This document shows, piece by piece, positions 52,354 to 60,973 of a stretch of DNA of 64,000 bases. The number at the start of each line of letters is the position of its first letter. Position 1 is the stretch's first letter. The notes under the pieces were generated by a model that was not told where the DNA came from, did no database searches, and saw only the letters and a program-made list of their open reading frames with translations. The stretch covers positions 4,588,001 through 4,652,000 of the forward strand of contig OZ242030.1 of the NCBI GenBank assembly GCA_965205055.1, written 5' to 3'. The stretch comes from CBDBBY01 sp965205055. Lineage in GTDB: Bacteria > Pseudomonadota > Alphaproteobacteria > Rhodobacterales > Rhodobacteraceae. The translations under genes were made by a program, and so were the position numbers.

Positions 52354-53139
52354 ATGAGCGGTCCGGGCAGGCTTGTCGCCATAACAGGCGCTGCGGGAGT
52401 GATCGGTCGCGCGCTATGCAAGCGATTTTCAGAGGCTGGCGATTCATTGGCCTTGATTGATCGGCGCGGAGAGGTCCGGGATGTCGCGGAAGAGCTGCGC
52501 AAAAGCGGCGCGGATGCCGAGGCTGCCGTTGTGAACATTTCCGACGCAGACGCAGTCAACGATGCGTTCAAGGCATTCCGAAAAAGATTCGGCGCGTTCG
52601 GCGTTCTGGTGAACAACGCCGGATTCACGTTTGAACGGACTCTTGCGAGTTCAACGCCCGCCGGATGGGCTGAGCATGTGTCCGGCAACCTCAATGGCGC
52701 ATACAATTGCTCGCGCGCAGTTCTTCAGGCGATGGTTGAAAATCAAAAAGGCGTCGTGCTGTCGATAGGGTCTGTCAACGGCGTGTCCGCTTTGGGCAAT
52801 CCGGCATACAGCGCTGCGAAGGCGGGCCTCATGTCACTGACAAGATCGATCGCAGTCGAATACGGCCATTTCGGCGTGCGCGCCAACGCCGTCCTTCCCG
52901 GAACGGTTCGGACTCCGGTCTGGGATGAAAGGCGAAACAAGAATCCTCAGATTCTCAAGAAACTGGAGCGTTGGTATCCGCTCGGACGGATCGTGGAGCC
53001 GAGGGAAGTCGCCGAGGTTGCGTTCTTTCTTTCCTCCGATGCGGCCAGCGCAGTGAGCGGCGCAATGGTTCCCGTCGATTGCGGACTTTCCGCAGGCAAC
53101 AGCGTCATGACCCGCGATTTGAGCGGCGAAGAAATTTAG
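52354..53139 (+). CDS. Short-chain dehydrogenase/reductase
   Basis: A 261-residue SDR. TGAAGVIGRALC (cofactor loop), VNNAGFTFE, LSIGSVNGVSALGNPAYSAA (catalytic Ser and Tyr) and AKAG, then VLPGTVRTPVW, are all intact. It follows the TRAP operon on the same strand after a 210-bp gap in which no gene was recognised. It probably oxidises a hydroxy acid or polyol in the same pathway. Confidence 0.85.
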   Translation: MSGPGRLVAITGAAGVIGRALCKRFSEAGDSLALIDRRGEVRDVAEELRKSGADAEAAVVNISDADAVNDAFKAFRKRFGAFGVLVNNAGFTFERTLASSTPAGWAEHVSGNLNGAYNCSRAVLQAMVENQKGVVLSIGSVNGVSALGNPAYSAAKAGLMSLTRSIAVEYGHFGVRANAVLPGTVRTPVWDERRNKNPQILKKLERWYPLGRIVEPREVAEVAFFLSSDAASAVSGAMVPVDCGLSAGNSVMTRDLSGEEI

Positions 53140-53426
53140 CAACCATAGACCTTTGCTCCATCGGGCATCGATCCGGCGAAAATGTTCCCGGAAGTCGGCA
53201 GGCAAGAATCTCTTGGCTGCCAAGGGAAATTGCGTTTTTCAACTTGAAGTTCAGCAGACTGCGAGACAATGCATTTCCCATCGGGTTCTGCATTTGCGCC
53301 GACTTGAATCTTCTTCCGGCGATCAATCAGCGCCCCACCGTCGGCGGCTCTGAAAAACCGCTTTCAAGGCGAACATCCGATCCATCCGGCGGCTCCCGCT
53401 GCCGCGATGCGCCGGCGAACCGGCGA

Positions 53427-54602
53427 TCAGGAAAATTCCGACATGGCGCGCGCAATGTAATTCAAATTGCGTTGCCGCAGAAAACCCCAATTGTAGAAGG
53501 ATATTCCTTGGACGCCGCCATCCGCGAGCAGTTTTACCGCGCTGGCTACGTCGCCGGCGCTGTCCAAGTCGGGGAAACTCGGCCTGAGTATTCCTCTCAG
53601 CTCGCCGTTTCCCCGCATTCTCCTCTTGACATCGAACAAATCCGCCAAAACGCGCGCCGGCGACGGCTCGTAGAAGCATGCTTCGACTATTCCGGCCGCC
53701 GCCGCCAGCGACTTCAAGTCGCTTCCGCTGTACCAAGAAGCGGCGGTCGGTCGCCCGACGGAAGGAATGACGGAAACGAACGCGTCGGAGCGGGCCGAAT
53801 TGCGAAGTTCCTCCACCAGCGAAGTCACGACGCCGCACCGCCAAGCGAAGAAATTCGACAGTTCGCTGTCGGTCACCAGATCCGCCGACCAGAATGCTTC
53901 CGCCATGTCGTCCGGGAAATCCGCGTCGCCGGAAAGATAGTCCGAAATGTCCGCAGCGACTCGATCCTTCAGCGCTTGAATATCCAAGCCGTCCGCGTTC
54001 GCATTTCTGACGCAGTGTTCGCAGAAACATAGGCCGAGCAAATTGTTGAGCCATCTGTTCCCGCGCACGAGGGCGAATTCATGATGATACCCGTGCACGT
54101 AAGGCAGAAAGCCGGGCGTCTCAAGCGATACGCCCGCAACGGGGTAATTTGTCGTAACGTCGCGGACGAGCGCCGTAGCATAGGCGCGAATTTCCGCGGA
54201 GGAAGGGCAAAGGCTGTAATACAGCGGATCGCCGAACGCGTTTCGGACGCAAGACGACGGGTGGTCAAAGCCAAGCCGCGAATTGTGAAGCAGCACCAGC
54301 CAGGCGCCGACGGCAATGTCGCCCGCATCGCAAAGTTCGCCGATAACATCGCTCGACTGGAGGATCGAATTCCGCGCAGGTCGAATTTTGCCGTAGAGCG
54401 ACGGATCGTGCCGGAAATAAATCGTTCCGTCTTCCGGAAAATAGACTTTGCCAGCCGCTCTCGGCCGCAAGAATTTTCCCGCGTGATAGCTGCCTGCAAC
54501 CGTTACTGCGTTCAGTCCCGTCTCGCGCAATTCGGCAGCGGCATCCACCGTGCCGCGTTCTGCAAGATCCCAAGCGTAAGCGAATGCGGATCTCCATTTC
54601 AT
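53427..54602 (-). CDS. Uncharacterised protein, possible TIM-barrel glycosidase-like fold
   Basis: A 391-residue protein starting MKWRSAFAYAWDLAERG. Visible blocks are TGLNAVTVAGSYHAGKFLRP, KVYFPEDGTIYFRHDPSLYG, VAGVSLETPGFLPYVHGYHH, GLCFCEHCVRNA (CxxC) and VEACFYEPSPARVLADL. The alternating strand/helix pattern and the buried Glu in VSLETPG suggest a (beta/alpha)8 glycosidase-like fold, but no family could be named. The start at 54602 is preferred because the 17 upstream codons are poorly conserved-looking. It lies 43 bp downstream of the tandem SnoaL-like gene on the same strand, so the two probably form an operon. Confidence 0.65.
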   Translation of the reverse strand: MKWRSAFAYAWDLAERGTVDAAAELRETGLNAVTVAGSYHAGKFLRPRAAGKVYFPEDGTIYFRHDPSLYGKIRPARNSILQSSDVIGELCDAGDIAVGAWLVLLHNSRLGFDHPSSCVRNAFGDPLYYSLCPSSAEIRAYATALVRDVTTNYPVAGVSLETPGFLPYVHGYHHEFALVRGNRWLNNLLGLCFCEHCVRNANADGLDIQALKDRVAADISDYLSGDADFPDDMAEAFWSADLVTDSELSNFFAWRCGVVTSLVEELRNSARSDAFVSVIPSVGRPTAASWYSGSDLKSLAAAAGIVEACFYEPSPARVLADLFDVKRRMRGNGELRGILRPSFPDLDSAGDVASAVKLLADGGVQGISFYNWGFLRQRNLNYIARAMSEFS

Positions 54603-54645
54603 GTTGATTTTGCAATCCGGCAATTTCGACCTGTCCTTATTTCTC

Positions 54646-55665
54646 TCAGCCAAGAGTTCGTTGCGGCCGCGCCCGTTCGAAGAGATCGACGCCCATCTGC
54701 AGGAACAGGTCTCCGTAATCGAGCAGAACCCAATTCTCGATGATTTTCGAATCTTGGCAGCGATAGAAATCCATGACTCTCAGGGTCAGCTTTCGGCCTG
54801 TCGCGGGGACGCCGAGATACGGCCCGGCATGGGTCATGGTCATGGAGGGCCAGCCGGACACCGCAGCGTATGCGCCGTCTCCTATTCTGCAGTAGTGGTC
54901 TCCTCCAACCCTGTCCGGAAACGCTTCAAGAAACGATCGTCGATGATCCTTGACGAATCCCTCCCAGCGGTAGTTGGAGCCGATGCCTCCCGGCCCGTAC
55001 CATTGCATGTCGGGATGCCAGCAGCCGTCCGGCCCGGTCTGCTTGGGAGACTCGAGAGTCACGGGATCGTAGGACATGCCGAGATTCTCGAGCATGCGCT
55101 CGACGAGTTTCAAGCTCTCCGCCCCTTTTGCCGGGTCGTTGGGAAGCACTCCGTCATGGGTCGCGGGACTCGGAAACGCCATCTCGACTCCGGGCGAATT
55201 CGGCAGCGGATTTCGTCCGGCCTGCCGCATCAGATCCGGAAAGTCGAAGATCAACTTCGCCTCGGCGATCTTACCGCGCTCGATGCGGTAGAACTCTCCC
55301 GAGCGGAGGTAGACAAGCTTGTTGGAAGGCTCCGCTCCGAACAGCGGGTTCGAGAAATTGCCCACGTAATGAGTGACCGAGGCGCACCAGTCACCTCCGT
55401 TTTCCCACGTGTTCCTGCCGCAGATGAATAGCTCGTCGCGGCGAAAGACGCCGGTCAGCGCATGCCGGACCGGGAGTATCAGCTGTTCGATCACTTCATT
55501 GATGCCGTTGATACGGTTAAGCGGATGAGCGACGTCCCAAACGGTGTCATCGGTCAACCCGCTTTGCGCGAACCGGGGCAGCTCCCGGTCGTCGACCCTG
55601 AGCAGCGAACAGAGAAAATTCCTGACCGCCGAACTTTCATTTGCCCGATTCGCTTGTGCGCTCAT
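54646..55665 (-). CDS. Tandem SnoaL-like (ester cyclase family) protein
   Basis: A 339-residue protein starting MSAQANRANESSAVRNFLC, with two SnoaL/NTF2-like domains: about 20-165 (TLTDDTVWDVAHPLNRINGI-like first half) and about 195-335 (WEGFVKDHRRSFLEAFPDRV; MTMTHAGPYLGVPATGRKLT; VMDFYRCQDSKIIENWVLLD). SnoaL-like proteins are small cone-shaped cyclases, isomerases or hydrolases. The open frame runs on upstream opposite the ABC ATPase gene, but the family N-terminus begins at 55665. A fragment of this gene is duplicated at 45178-45430. Confidence 0.82.
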   Translation of the reverse strand: MSAQANRANESSAVRNFLCSLLRVDDRELPRFAQSGLTDDTVWDVAHPLNRINGINEVIEQLILPVRHALTGVFRRDELFICGRNTWENGGDWCASVTHYVGNFSNPLFGAEPSNKLVYLRSGEFYRIERGKIAEAKLIFDFPDLMRQAGRNPLPNSPGVEMAFPSPATHDGVLPNDPAKGAESLKLVERMLENLGMSYDPVTLESPKQTGPDGCWHPDMQWYGPGGIGSNYRWEGFVKDHRRSFLEAFPDRVGGDHYCRIGDGAYAAVSGWPSMTMTHAGPYLGVPATGRKLTLRVMDFYRCQDSKIIENWVLLDYGDLFLQMGVDLFERARPQRTLG

Positions 55666-55696
55666 GGACGTGCCTCTAGAGTTCCGTAAATTCGGC

Positions 55697-55726
55697 TTGC
55701 ACGAAATTGTGTTGAAATGATATCCT
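55697..55726 (+). promoter_or_regulatory. Candidate promoter of the ABC transporter operon
   Basis: TTGCAC (55697-55702) and TATCCT (55721-55726) are separated by 18 bp, with TG one base before the -10 hexamer (extended -10). It lies about 50 bp before the ABC ATPase start, in the divergent gap with the SnoaL-like gene. Confidence 0.45.
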
Positions 55727-55777
55727 TTCTGCCTTAGCATGCAACGAATGCGGCATGCCAGGGCCAAGGGGGAGGTG

Positions 55778-56830
55778 ATGGCTGAGATCCAATTAAGCAA
55801 AGTCTCCAAGCGCTGGGGTTCGTTCACCGGCGTCGAGAGTTTCGATCTCACCATCGCGGACAAGGAATTCCTCGTGCTGCTCGGCCCTTCGGGATGCGGC
55901 AAGACGACGACCATGCGGATGATCGCTGGCCTTGAGGACGTGACCGAGGGCGAGATCAAGATAGACGGCAAAATCGTCAATGATCTTGAGCCGAAGGATC
56001 GAGATGTGGCCATGGTCTTCCAGTCTTACGGCCTCTATCCGAACATGAACGTGTTCGAGAACATTCGCTTTCCGCTCAAAGTGCGGAAAGTGGACACGTC
56101 CACCCATGATCGGCGCGTCATGGCGGCGGCGAAAATGGTGGAATTGACGGACTTCATGCATCGGCGGCCTGCAGAGCTTTCCGGCGGGCAGCGCCAGCGC
56201 GTCGCGCTTGCGCGCGCGATCGTCAGAGAGCCTAACGTGTTCCTCATGGATGAACCGCTCTCGAATTTGGACGCGAAGCTGCGCGTATCCACGCGCGCCC
56301 AGATAAAGAACCTGAGCCACGAACTTCAGGTCACGACGATCTACGTCACCCACGACCAGATTGAAGCGATGACGCTCGCAGACCGCGTAGTCGTCATGAA
56401 CCGCGGTGAAGTGCAGCAGGTCGGCACGCCGGCCGACATATACGACCGCCCGGAAAATACATTCGTAGCCGGATTCATTGGATCGCCCGCGATGAATCTC
56501 GTCGACGGCGAAATCTCGGACGGCGCTTTCGTCGCCGACGGCGTCAAAATCGGCGGCATGAATGCGCCGAACGGTCCCGTCAAGCTGGGCTTCAGGGCGG
56601 AGGATGCAGCCATAAGTTCAGGGTCTGCAGAAATCTCGGCGCCCGTATTCACGATGGAGCTTCTCGGCGAAGCCACGATGCTGACGATCAAAGTTGGCGG
56701 AACATTGGTCGCGGTCAAAGCGGCAAAAGATTATCGCGCAGAGATCGGCGATATGGTCTCGGTTTCCGTACCCTCGCCCGTATGCCACTTGTTCGACAAT
56801 GAAACCGGCAAAGCGTTGAAGGCTGGATGA
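55778..56830 (+). CDS. Carbohydrate-type ABC transporter ATP-binding protein (MalK/UgpC class)
   Basis: A 350-residue ATPase. Walker A GPSGCGKTT (36-44), Q-loop MVFQSYGLYPNMNV, signature ELSGGQRQRVALARA, Walker B VFLMDEPLSNLDAKLR and H-loop IYVTHDQIEAMTLA are intact, followed by the MalK-type C-terminal beta domain. The start has GGGGGAGG upstream. It is the first gene of a complete ABC transporter; 86 bp separate it from the binding-protein gene. Confidence 0.9.
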   Translation: MAEIQLSKVSKRWGSFTGVESFDLTIADKEFLVLLGPSGCGKTTTMRMIAGLEDVTEGEIKIDGKIVNDLEPKDRDVAMVFQSYGLYPNMNVFENIRFPLKVRKVDTSTHDRRVMAAAKMVELTDFMHRRPAELSGGQRQRVALARAIVREPNVFLMDEPLSNLDAKLRVSTRAQIKNLSHELQVTTIYVTHDQIEAMTLADRVVVMNRGEVQQVGTPADIYDRPENTFVAGFIGSPAMNLVDGEISDGAFVADGVKIGGMNAPNGPVKLGFRAEDAAISSGSAEISAPVFTMELLGEATMLTIKVGGTLVAVKAAKDYRAEIGDMVSVSVPSPVCHLFDNETGKALKAG

Positions 56831-56916
56831 GGAAATTGGAATTCCTGCGAGGGCGGAAAAGCAGGATGGTGGAGGGGGCGTCGGAATCGCGCGCGTCCGT
56901 TGAATTGGAGAAAAAA

Positions 56917-58125
56917 ATGAAAATCCTTAATTTTGCTGCCGCAGCGGCGGTGACGGCATCGGCGGGCGCGGCTTGGGCGGGTTGCGCTTTTGAAAACAAT
57001 GTTCCGCTCAAATCGCTGACGGCGGGTTTTCCGGCATGGAAAATCGTCTCAGCGGCTTGGGCCGAATGCGGCAATATCGAATCCGAACTCGACCAGGAAT
57101 TCCGGGAGAAGCAGCCCGACGCGTTCGCGGCCAGCCCGTCTCTGTACCACATCGGCGGGGTGGCGAACGGAACGTTCAATACGCTCCATCAGCAAGGCAC
57201 GATCAGGCCGCTGGACGATCTCATCGAGAAATACGGCCAGCACTTGCTTCCGAACCAATTGATCAAGCTCGACGGTCAAACATGGGCCATCGCCATGATG
57301 GTGAATGCGCAGCACCTGATGTACCGCTCGGACATTTTCGAGGAACTCGGTCTTGAGCCGCCGGCGACGATCGACGAATTGCTTGAAGCGGCGGCTGCCA
57401 TACAAGAGGCGGGCGCGGTCGAATACGCCCTTGGCGGCACCTTCAAGACCGGATGGAATCTCGGCGAGGAATTCATAAACATGCATTTGGCCTACGGCGG
57501 AGACTTCGTCGGCGAGGACAACTACCCGGCCATCAACGACGAGACCGGGATCATGACTCTCGAGACGTTGAAGGCCCTTGCCGAATACATGGATCCCGAA
57601 TACCTCGTCTCGGATTCAACGTACGTGCAGCAGCAATTCCAACAGGGCAAAATCGCCATGGCGAACCTTTGGGCTTCCCGCGCGGGCGCAATGGACAACC
57701 CGGACGAAAGCCAAGTGGTCGGGCTGGTGATCATGGATGCGGCTCCGAGCGCGTCAGTGCGTCCGGCATCCACGCTTTGGTGGGACGGCATTGTCATCGC
57801 TGCCAACATCACCGACGAGGAAGCCGACGCAGCGTTCCGTGTCGCGATGGAAGGCTTGGACGAAGAGATGGTGACAGCCAACAACGACGAGGCGATCTGG
57901 CTCATCGACGGATACGTTCCGACGAGATCCGCTGCGGGAGCCGCTGCAACGGCGGAGGCAGGAGCGGTGCCGTATCCGGCAAGTTCCGCCATGAGCCTGA
58001 TGCACGATGAGCTTGGAAAGGGCGTCGCCGATTACCTGACCGGCGCAAAAGATGCGCCGACCACGCTCGCGGATATCGAAGCTGCTTACATCACGGCTGC
58101 TCGAGAAGTAGGCGTGATACAGTAG
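56917..58125 (+). CDS. ABC transporter extracellular solute-binding protein (family 1)
   Basis: A 402-residue periplasmic protein with a signal peptide (MKILNFAAAAAVTASAGAAW, then AGC). Body features are FNTLHQQGTIRPLDDLIEKY, YRSDIFEELGLEPPATIDEL and the VQQQFQQGKIAMANLWASRA block typical of sugar-binding proteins. The cleavage site is followed by Cys, but the sequence lacks a clear lipobox, so a periplasmic form is assumed. Carbohydrate or polyol is the likely ligand class. Confidence 0.87.
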   Translation: MKILNFAAAAAVTASAGAAWAGCAFENNVPLKSLTAGFPAWKIVSAAWAECGNIESELDQEFREKQPDAFAASPSLYHIGGVANGTFNTLHQQGTIRPLDDLIEKYGQHLLPNQLIKLDGQTWAIAMMVNAQHLMYRSDIFEELGLEPPATIDELLEAAAAIQEAGAVEYALGGTFKTGWNLGEEFINMHLAYGGDFVGEDNYPAINDETGIMTLETLKALAEYMDPEYLVSDSTYVQQQFQQGKIAMANLWASRAGAMDNPDESQVVGLVIMDAAPSASVRPASTLWWDGIVIAANITDEEADAAFRVAMEGLDEEMVTANNDEAIWLIDGYVPTRSAAGAAATAEAGAVPYPASSAMSLMHDELGKGVADYLTGAKDAPTTLADIEAAYITAAREVGVIQ

Positions 58126-58205
58126 CCAAGGGAATTTGAGGACGTGTCGGCTTTGCATGCCGGCGCATCCCTCGATGCATCGGCGAGCCGGATTGGGAGT
58201 GAAAG

Positions 58206-59231
58206 ATGAAGTTTCGGACCTTTGCAACATTCGTGGGTCCGTCAATGTTTATGATGCTCCTGTTCATTGCGGCTCCGCTGATCAGCGTTTTCTTTCAAAG
58301 CTTTTATGTCACGCAGCCGATCTTCGAGACCGTCGAAGTCGAGGCATGCACGCCCGGATTCACCGGTCAAACCTGCGTTGTCGAGTCCCGCATGCAAATG
58401 GTGCTGGATGACGAAGGGGAGATCGTCACCCGAACCGAGTTCGTCGGACTGCAAAGCTACTGGAATGTCATCGAGCCTGAGCGAGCATGGGCGGCGATCA
58501 CCAAGTTGAGCTACCAAGACCTTGCGCACATCGATTTTTGGAAGGCTCTTCGCTTCACGCTGACATTCACTCTTCTGACGCTGCCGCTGGTGGTGGGAAC
58601 CGGATTGTTGATCGCGCTCGCCGTGAACAGCGCGGCGCGGGCAATCCGCGGCCAGATTATCTTCGTTTCGCTGCTGCCCTTCATCATCACGCCGGTGATC
58701 GGCGCCCTGTCGATACGATGGCTTTTCATCGGCGACGGAATACTTACAGCCCTGCTCGAATACTGGTTGCAGCGCGACATCGCGATGTTCGCGCAGGGCT
58801 GGACGATAGAAATCCTGATGCTCTTCTATCGGGTCTGGCATGTGGCTCCGTTCGCTTTCGTCGTGTTCTACGCCGGATTGCAGACCGTGAACCACGATAC
58901 GCTTGAGAGCGCAGTGGTCGACGGAGCGACCAGATTCCAAAGGCTGAGGTACGTGGTCATTCCGCACCTCATGCCCCTGATCGTATTCGTCGCCTTGATA
59001 CACTTGATGGACGCATACAGAGTATTCGAGGAAATTGTCGGATTTTCGTCGCAAGCGCACGTCATTTCGCTCCAGTGGCTGACCTACGATTTTCTCACGC
59101 CCGACGATGCCGGCAACAGGGCCATAAGCAGAGCGTCGTCGAGCGCGATGCTGACGATGGTCGGCATCGTGATTCTGTTGGTGCCGCTTTTGATGAAGAC
59201 GTGGCGCGACCATCGGGCGGGGAGGATCTGA
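58206..59231 (+). CDS. ABC transporter permease (sugar type)
   Basis: A 341-residue membrane protein with about six helices (TFVGPSMFMMLLFIAAPLIS; FTLTFTLLTLPLVVGTGLLI). The EAA loop is visible as LESAVVDGATRFQRLRYVVI before PHLMPLIVF. A 70-residue periplasmic loop lies between the first two helices and contains two Cys (ACTPGFTGQTC). The stop overlaps the second permease start (TGATG). Confidence 0.87.
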   Translation: MKFRTFATFVGPSMFMMLLFIAAPLISVFFQSFYVTQPIFETVEVEACTPGFTGQTCVVESRMQMVLDDEGEIVTRTEFVGLQSYWNVIEPERAWAAITKLSYQDLAHIDFWKALRFTLTFTLLTLPLVVGTGLLIALAVNSAARAIRGQIIFVSLLPFIITPVIGALSIRWLFIGDGILTALLEYWLQRDIAMFAQGWTIEILMLFYRVWHVAPFAFVVFYAGLQTVNHDTLESAVVDGATRFQRLRYVVIPHLMPLIVFVALIHLMDAYRVFEEIVGFSSQAHVISLQWLTYDFLTPDDAGNRAISRASSSAMLTMVGIVILLVPLLMKTWRDHRAGRI

Positions 59232-60388
59232 TGGAGGGATCGAGAGCGCTTGGATTGTCGCCGTCCTTGAAGATGGCGTCCGGTGCGTTCGTGGCATTCT
59301 GGTGCTTGCTCGCCGCGTTCCCGATCTTCTGGATCGCAGTGATGAGCGTCAAGCTGCCGCTCGACGCGTTTTCCGCGAATCCGCTTCACGTGATTTTCGG
59401 CGCTTCGACCATGGCAAGCGGAAAAGGCCTTTCCGTCATCGACATCGCGGTCGGTGCCGTCTTGCTTTACGGCTTCGTCCGATTTGCCTCCCGAAGGCTT
59501 CCGAATTACGTCCGGCAGTTCACTCCGGCCGGTTACGGCGCGTTCGGCTGGATGGCGGGCGCGATATTGCTGGGATTGGCGTTCGTCGCCGTATTTTTCG
59601 TTTTTCTTCCGCCCGTTCTCGGCGCGGTCAACAATTTGCTCGGTCCGATCGGCAGGCCGATTATCGGCGTGACCGGCGAGCATTACGTCGCGGTGTGGAT
59701 CGAAAACCAGTTCACGCGGAATTTCATGAATTCATTGATCGTGACGACGGGCGTCGTCGTGGTTTCCCTGACGGTCGGCACCTTGGCGGGATACGGCCTC
59801 GCCCGCTCCGGCTCCGTGATCGCTTTCTGGATTTTGGTCGCCGCGCTGATCTTCCGCGCGCTGCCGCATTCGGTGCTGGTGGCCGGATATTTGCCGGTCT
59901 TCGTGAACTCGGCCGAGATCCTCAGACCGATCCTCGGAGAGGCGGCTCCGACTCTTTACGGTCAGCCGCTGGCGGTGATCGCGGTATTGGTTTCGATCAA
60001 CCAGCCCTTCACAATATGGATGCTCCGTTCATTTTTCCAGAATATCCCGGCGGATCTGGACGAAGCCGCCCGCGTGGACGGATGCACGCATTTCCAAGCG
60101 TTCAGGTGGGTCATCATGCCGGTGATGTGGCCGGGCGTAATTACGACCGGCTTGTTCAGCTTTCTTCTCGCATACAACGATTTTCTCGTCACTTCATTGC
60201 TGCTGGATGCGCAGAATCAGACCATGGTCCCGGCGATCGTGAGTTATTTCAACATGGAAACGACAACTACCGATCAAGTCGAGGCCGTGGCTGCGGCCGT
60301 TTCCATCACGGCCCCGCTGCTCCTGTTGGTCATGGTGTTCCAGAGGCAGATCGTCAGCGGGCTGACTGCGGGCGCTGTAAAGGGTTAG
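59231..60388 (+). CDS. ABC transporter permease (sugar type), second subunit
   Basis: A 385-residue membrane protein, start ATG 59231 with GGAGG upstream. EAA loop LDEAARVDGCTHFQAFRWVI before MPVMWPG; helices such as IAFWILVAALIFRALPHSVL. It has an extra N-terminal insert (residues ~45-140, with FVRFASRRLPNYVRQFTPAG) compared with the usual ~280-residue family members. It completes the importer. Confidence 0.86.
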   Translation: MEGSRALGLSPSLKMASGAFVAFWCLLAAFPIFWIAVMSVKLPLDAFSANPLHVIFGASTMASGKGLSVIDIAVGAVLLYGFVRFASRRLPNYVRQFTPAGYGAFGWMAGAILLGLAFVAVFFVFLPPVLGAVNNLLGPIGRPIIGVTGEHYVAVWIENQFTRNFMNSLIVTTGVVVVSLTVGTLAGYGLARSGSVIAFWILVAALIFRALPHSVLVAGYLPVFVNSAEILRPILGEAAPTLYGQPLAVIAVLVSINQPFTIWMLRSFFQNIPADLDEAARVDGCTHFQAFRWVIMPVMWPGVITTGLFSFLLAYNDFLVTSLLLDAQNQTMVPAIVSYFNMETTTTDQVEAVAAAVSITAPLLLLVMVFQRQIVSGLTAGAVKG

Positions 60389-60430
60389 GGGCGAGCAGGC
60401 ACGGTCGAAAAAGATGGGCGGAAAACCCGA

Positions 60431-60964
60431 ATGGTGAATGCGCGTCCCGAGCAAGCGGTGCTGACGCGCGGAGCGGACCAGGCGAAAACGGAAGAGACGA
60501 AGCGCGTCGTCGAAGCGATGGTGGACGCTTTGAACGACCATCGGATCGGCGATATCGGCGAGTTTTTCTCGGACGGCTTCCGATGGATGGGCAATTGCGG
60601 CTGCGGCGTGAAGAACGGGCTGCGGGAATTCCAGGACAATTGGCAGCGGCCGTTTCAAGCGGCTTTCTCGGACAAGGTTTGCGTGGACGAAGCGAGGCTT
60701 TTCATGGGCGAGTGGGCCGCCGCGTTCGGGCGGCAGGAAGCGACGCATTCCGGGACGTTCTTCGGAGTCGGACCGACTGGCAAACGCATTCAAATCCGCT
60801 ACATGGACTTTTGGAAGGTTGTCGACGGCAAGATAGTGGACAACTGGGTGATGGTGGATTTCCCTGACGTTCTGCGTCAGATCGGCGTGGACGTCTTCCG
60901 AGGCGAAGGCTGGGAGGCGTTCGACCGGGGCGAAAAAGAGCCGCCGACGGCAGAAGAGGAATAA
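60431..60964 (+). CDS. SnoaL-like protein (ester cyclase family), single domain
   Basis: 177 residues. ETKRVVEAMVDALNDHRIGD (N-terminal helix), FFGVGPTGKRIQIRYMDFWK and DGKIVDNWVMVDFPDVLRQI match the C-terminal domain of the 54646 protein closely. It follows the permease by 42 bp and precedes the HisD-like gene by 9 bp, so it belongs to the same operon. Likely a small isomerase, cyclase or hydrolase acting on the imported compound. Confidence 0.8.
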   Translation: MVNARPEQAVLTRGADQAKTEETKRVVEAMVDALNDHRIGDIGEFFSDGFRWMGNCGCGVKNGLREFQDNWQRPFQAAFSDKVCVDEARLFMGEWAAAFGRQEATHSGTFFGVGPTGKRIQIRYMDFWKVVDGKIVDNWVMVDFPDVLRQIGVDVFRGEGWEAFDRGEKEPPTAEEE

Positions 60965-60973
60965 AGGAGTCGA

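Noticed and set aside
55666..56013. An N-terminal extension of the SnoaL-like gene on the minus strand.
   Set aside because: It runs opposite the ABC ATPase coding sequence; the family N-terminus begins at 55665.
59302..60867. A 521-codon plus-strand frame overlapping the second permease and the SnoaL-like gene.
   Set aside because: Extremely Arg/Gly-rich alternative frame of the permease, with no family resemblance.
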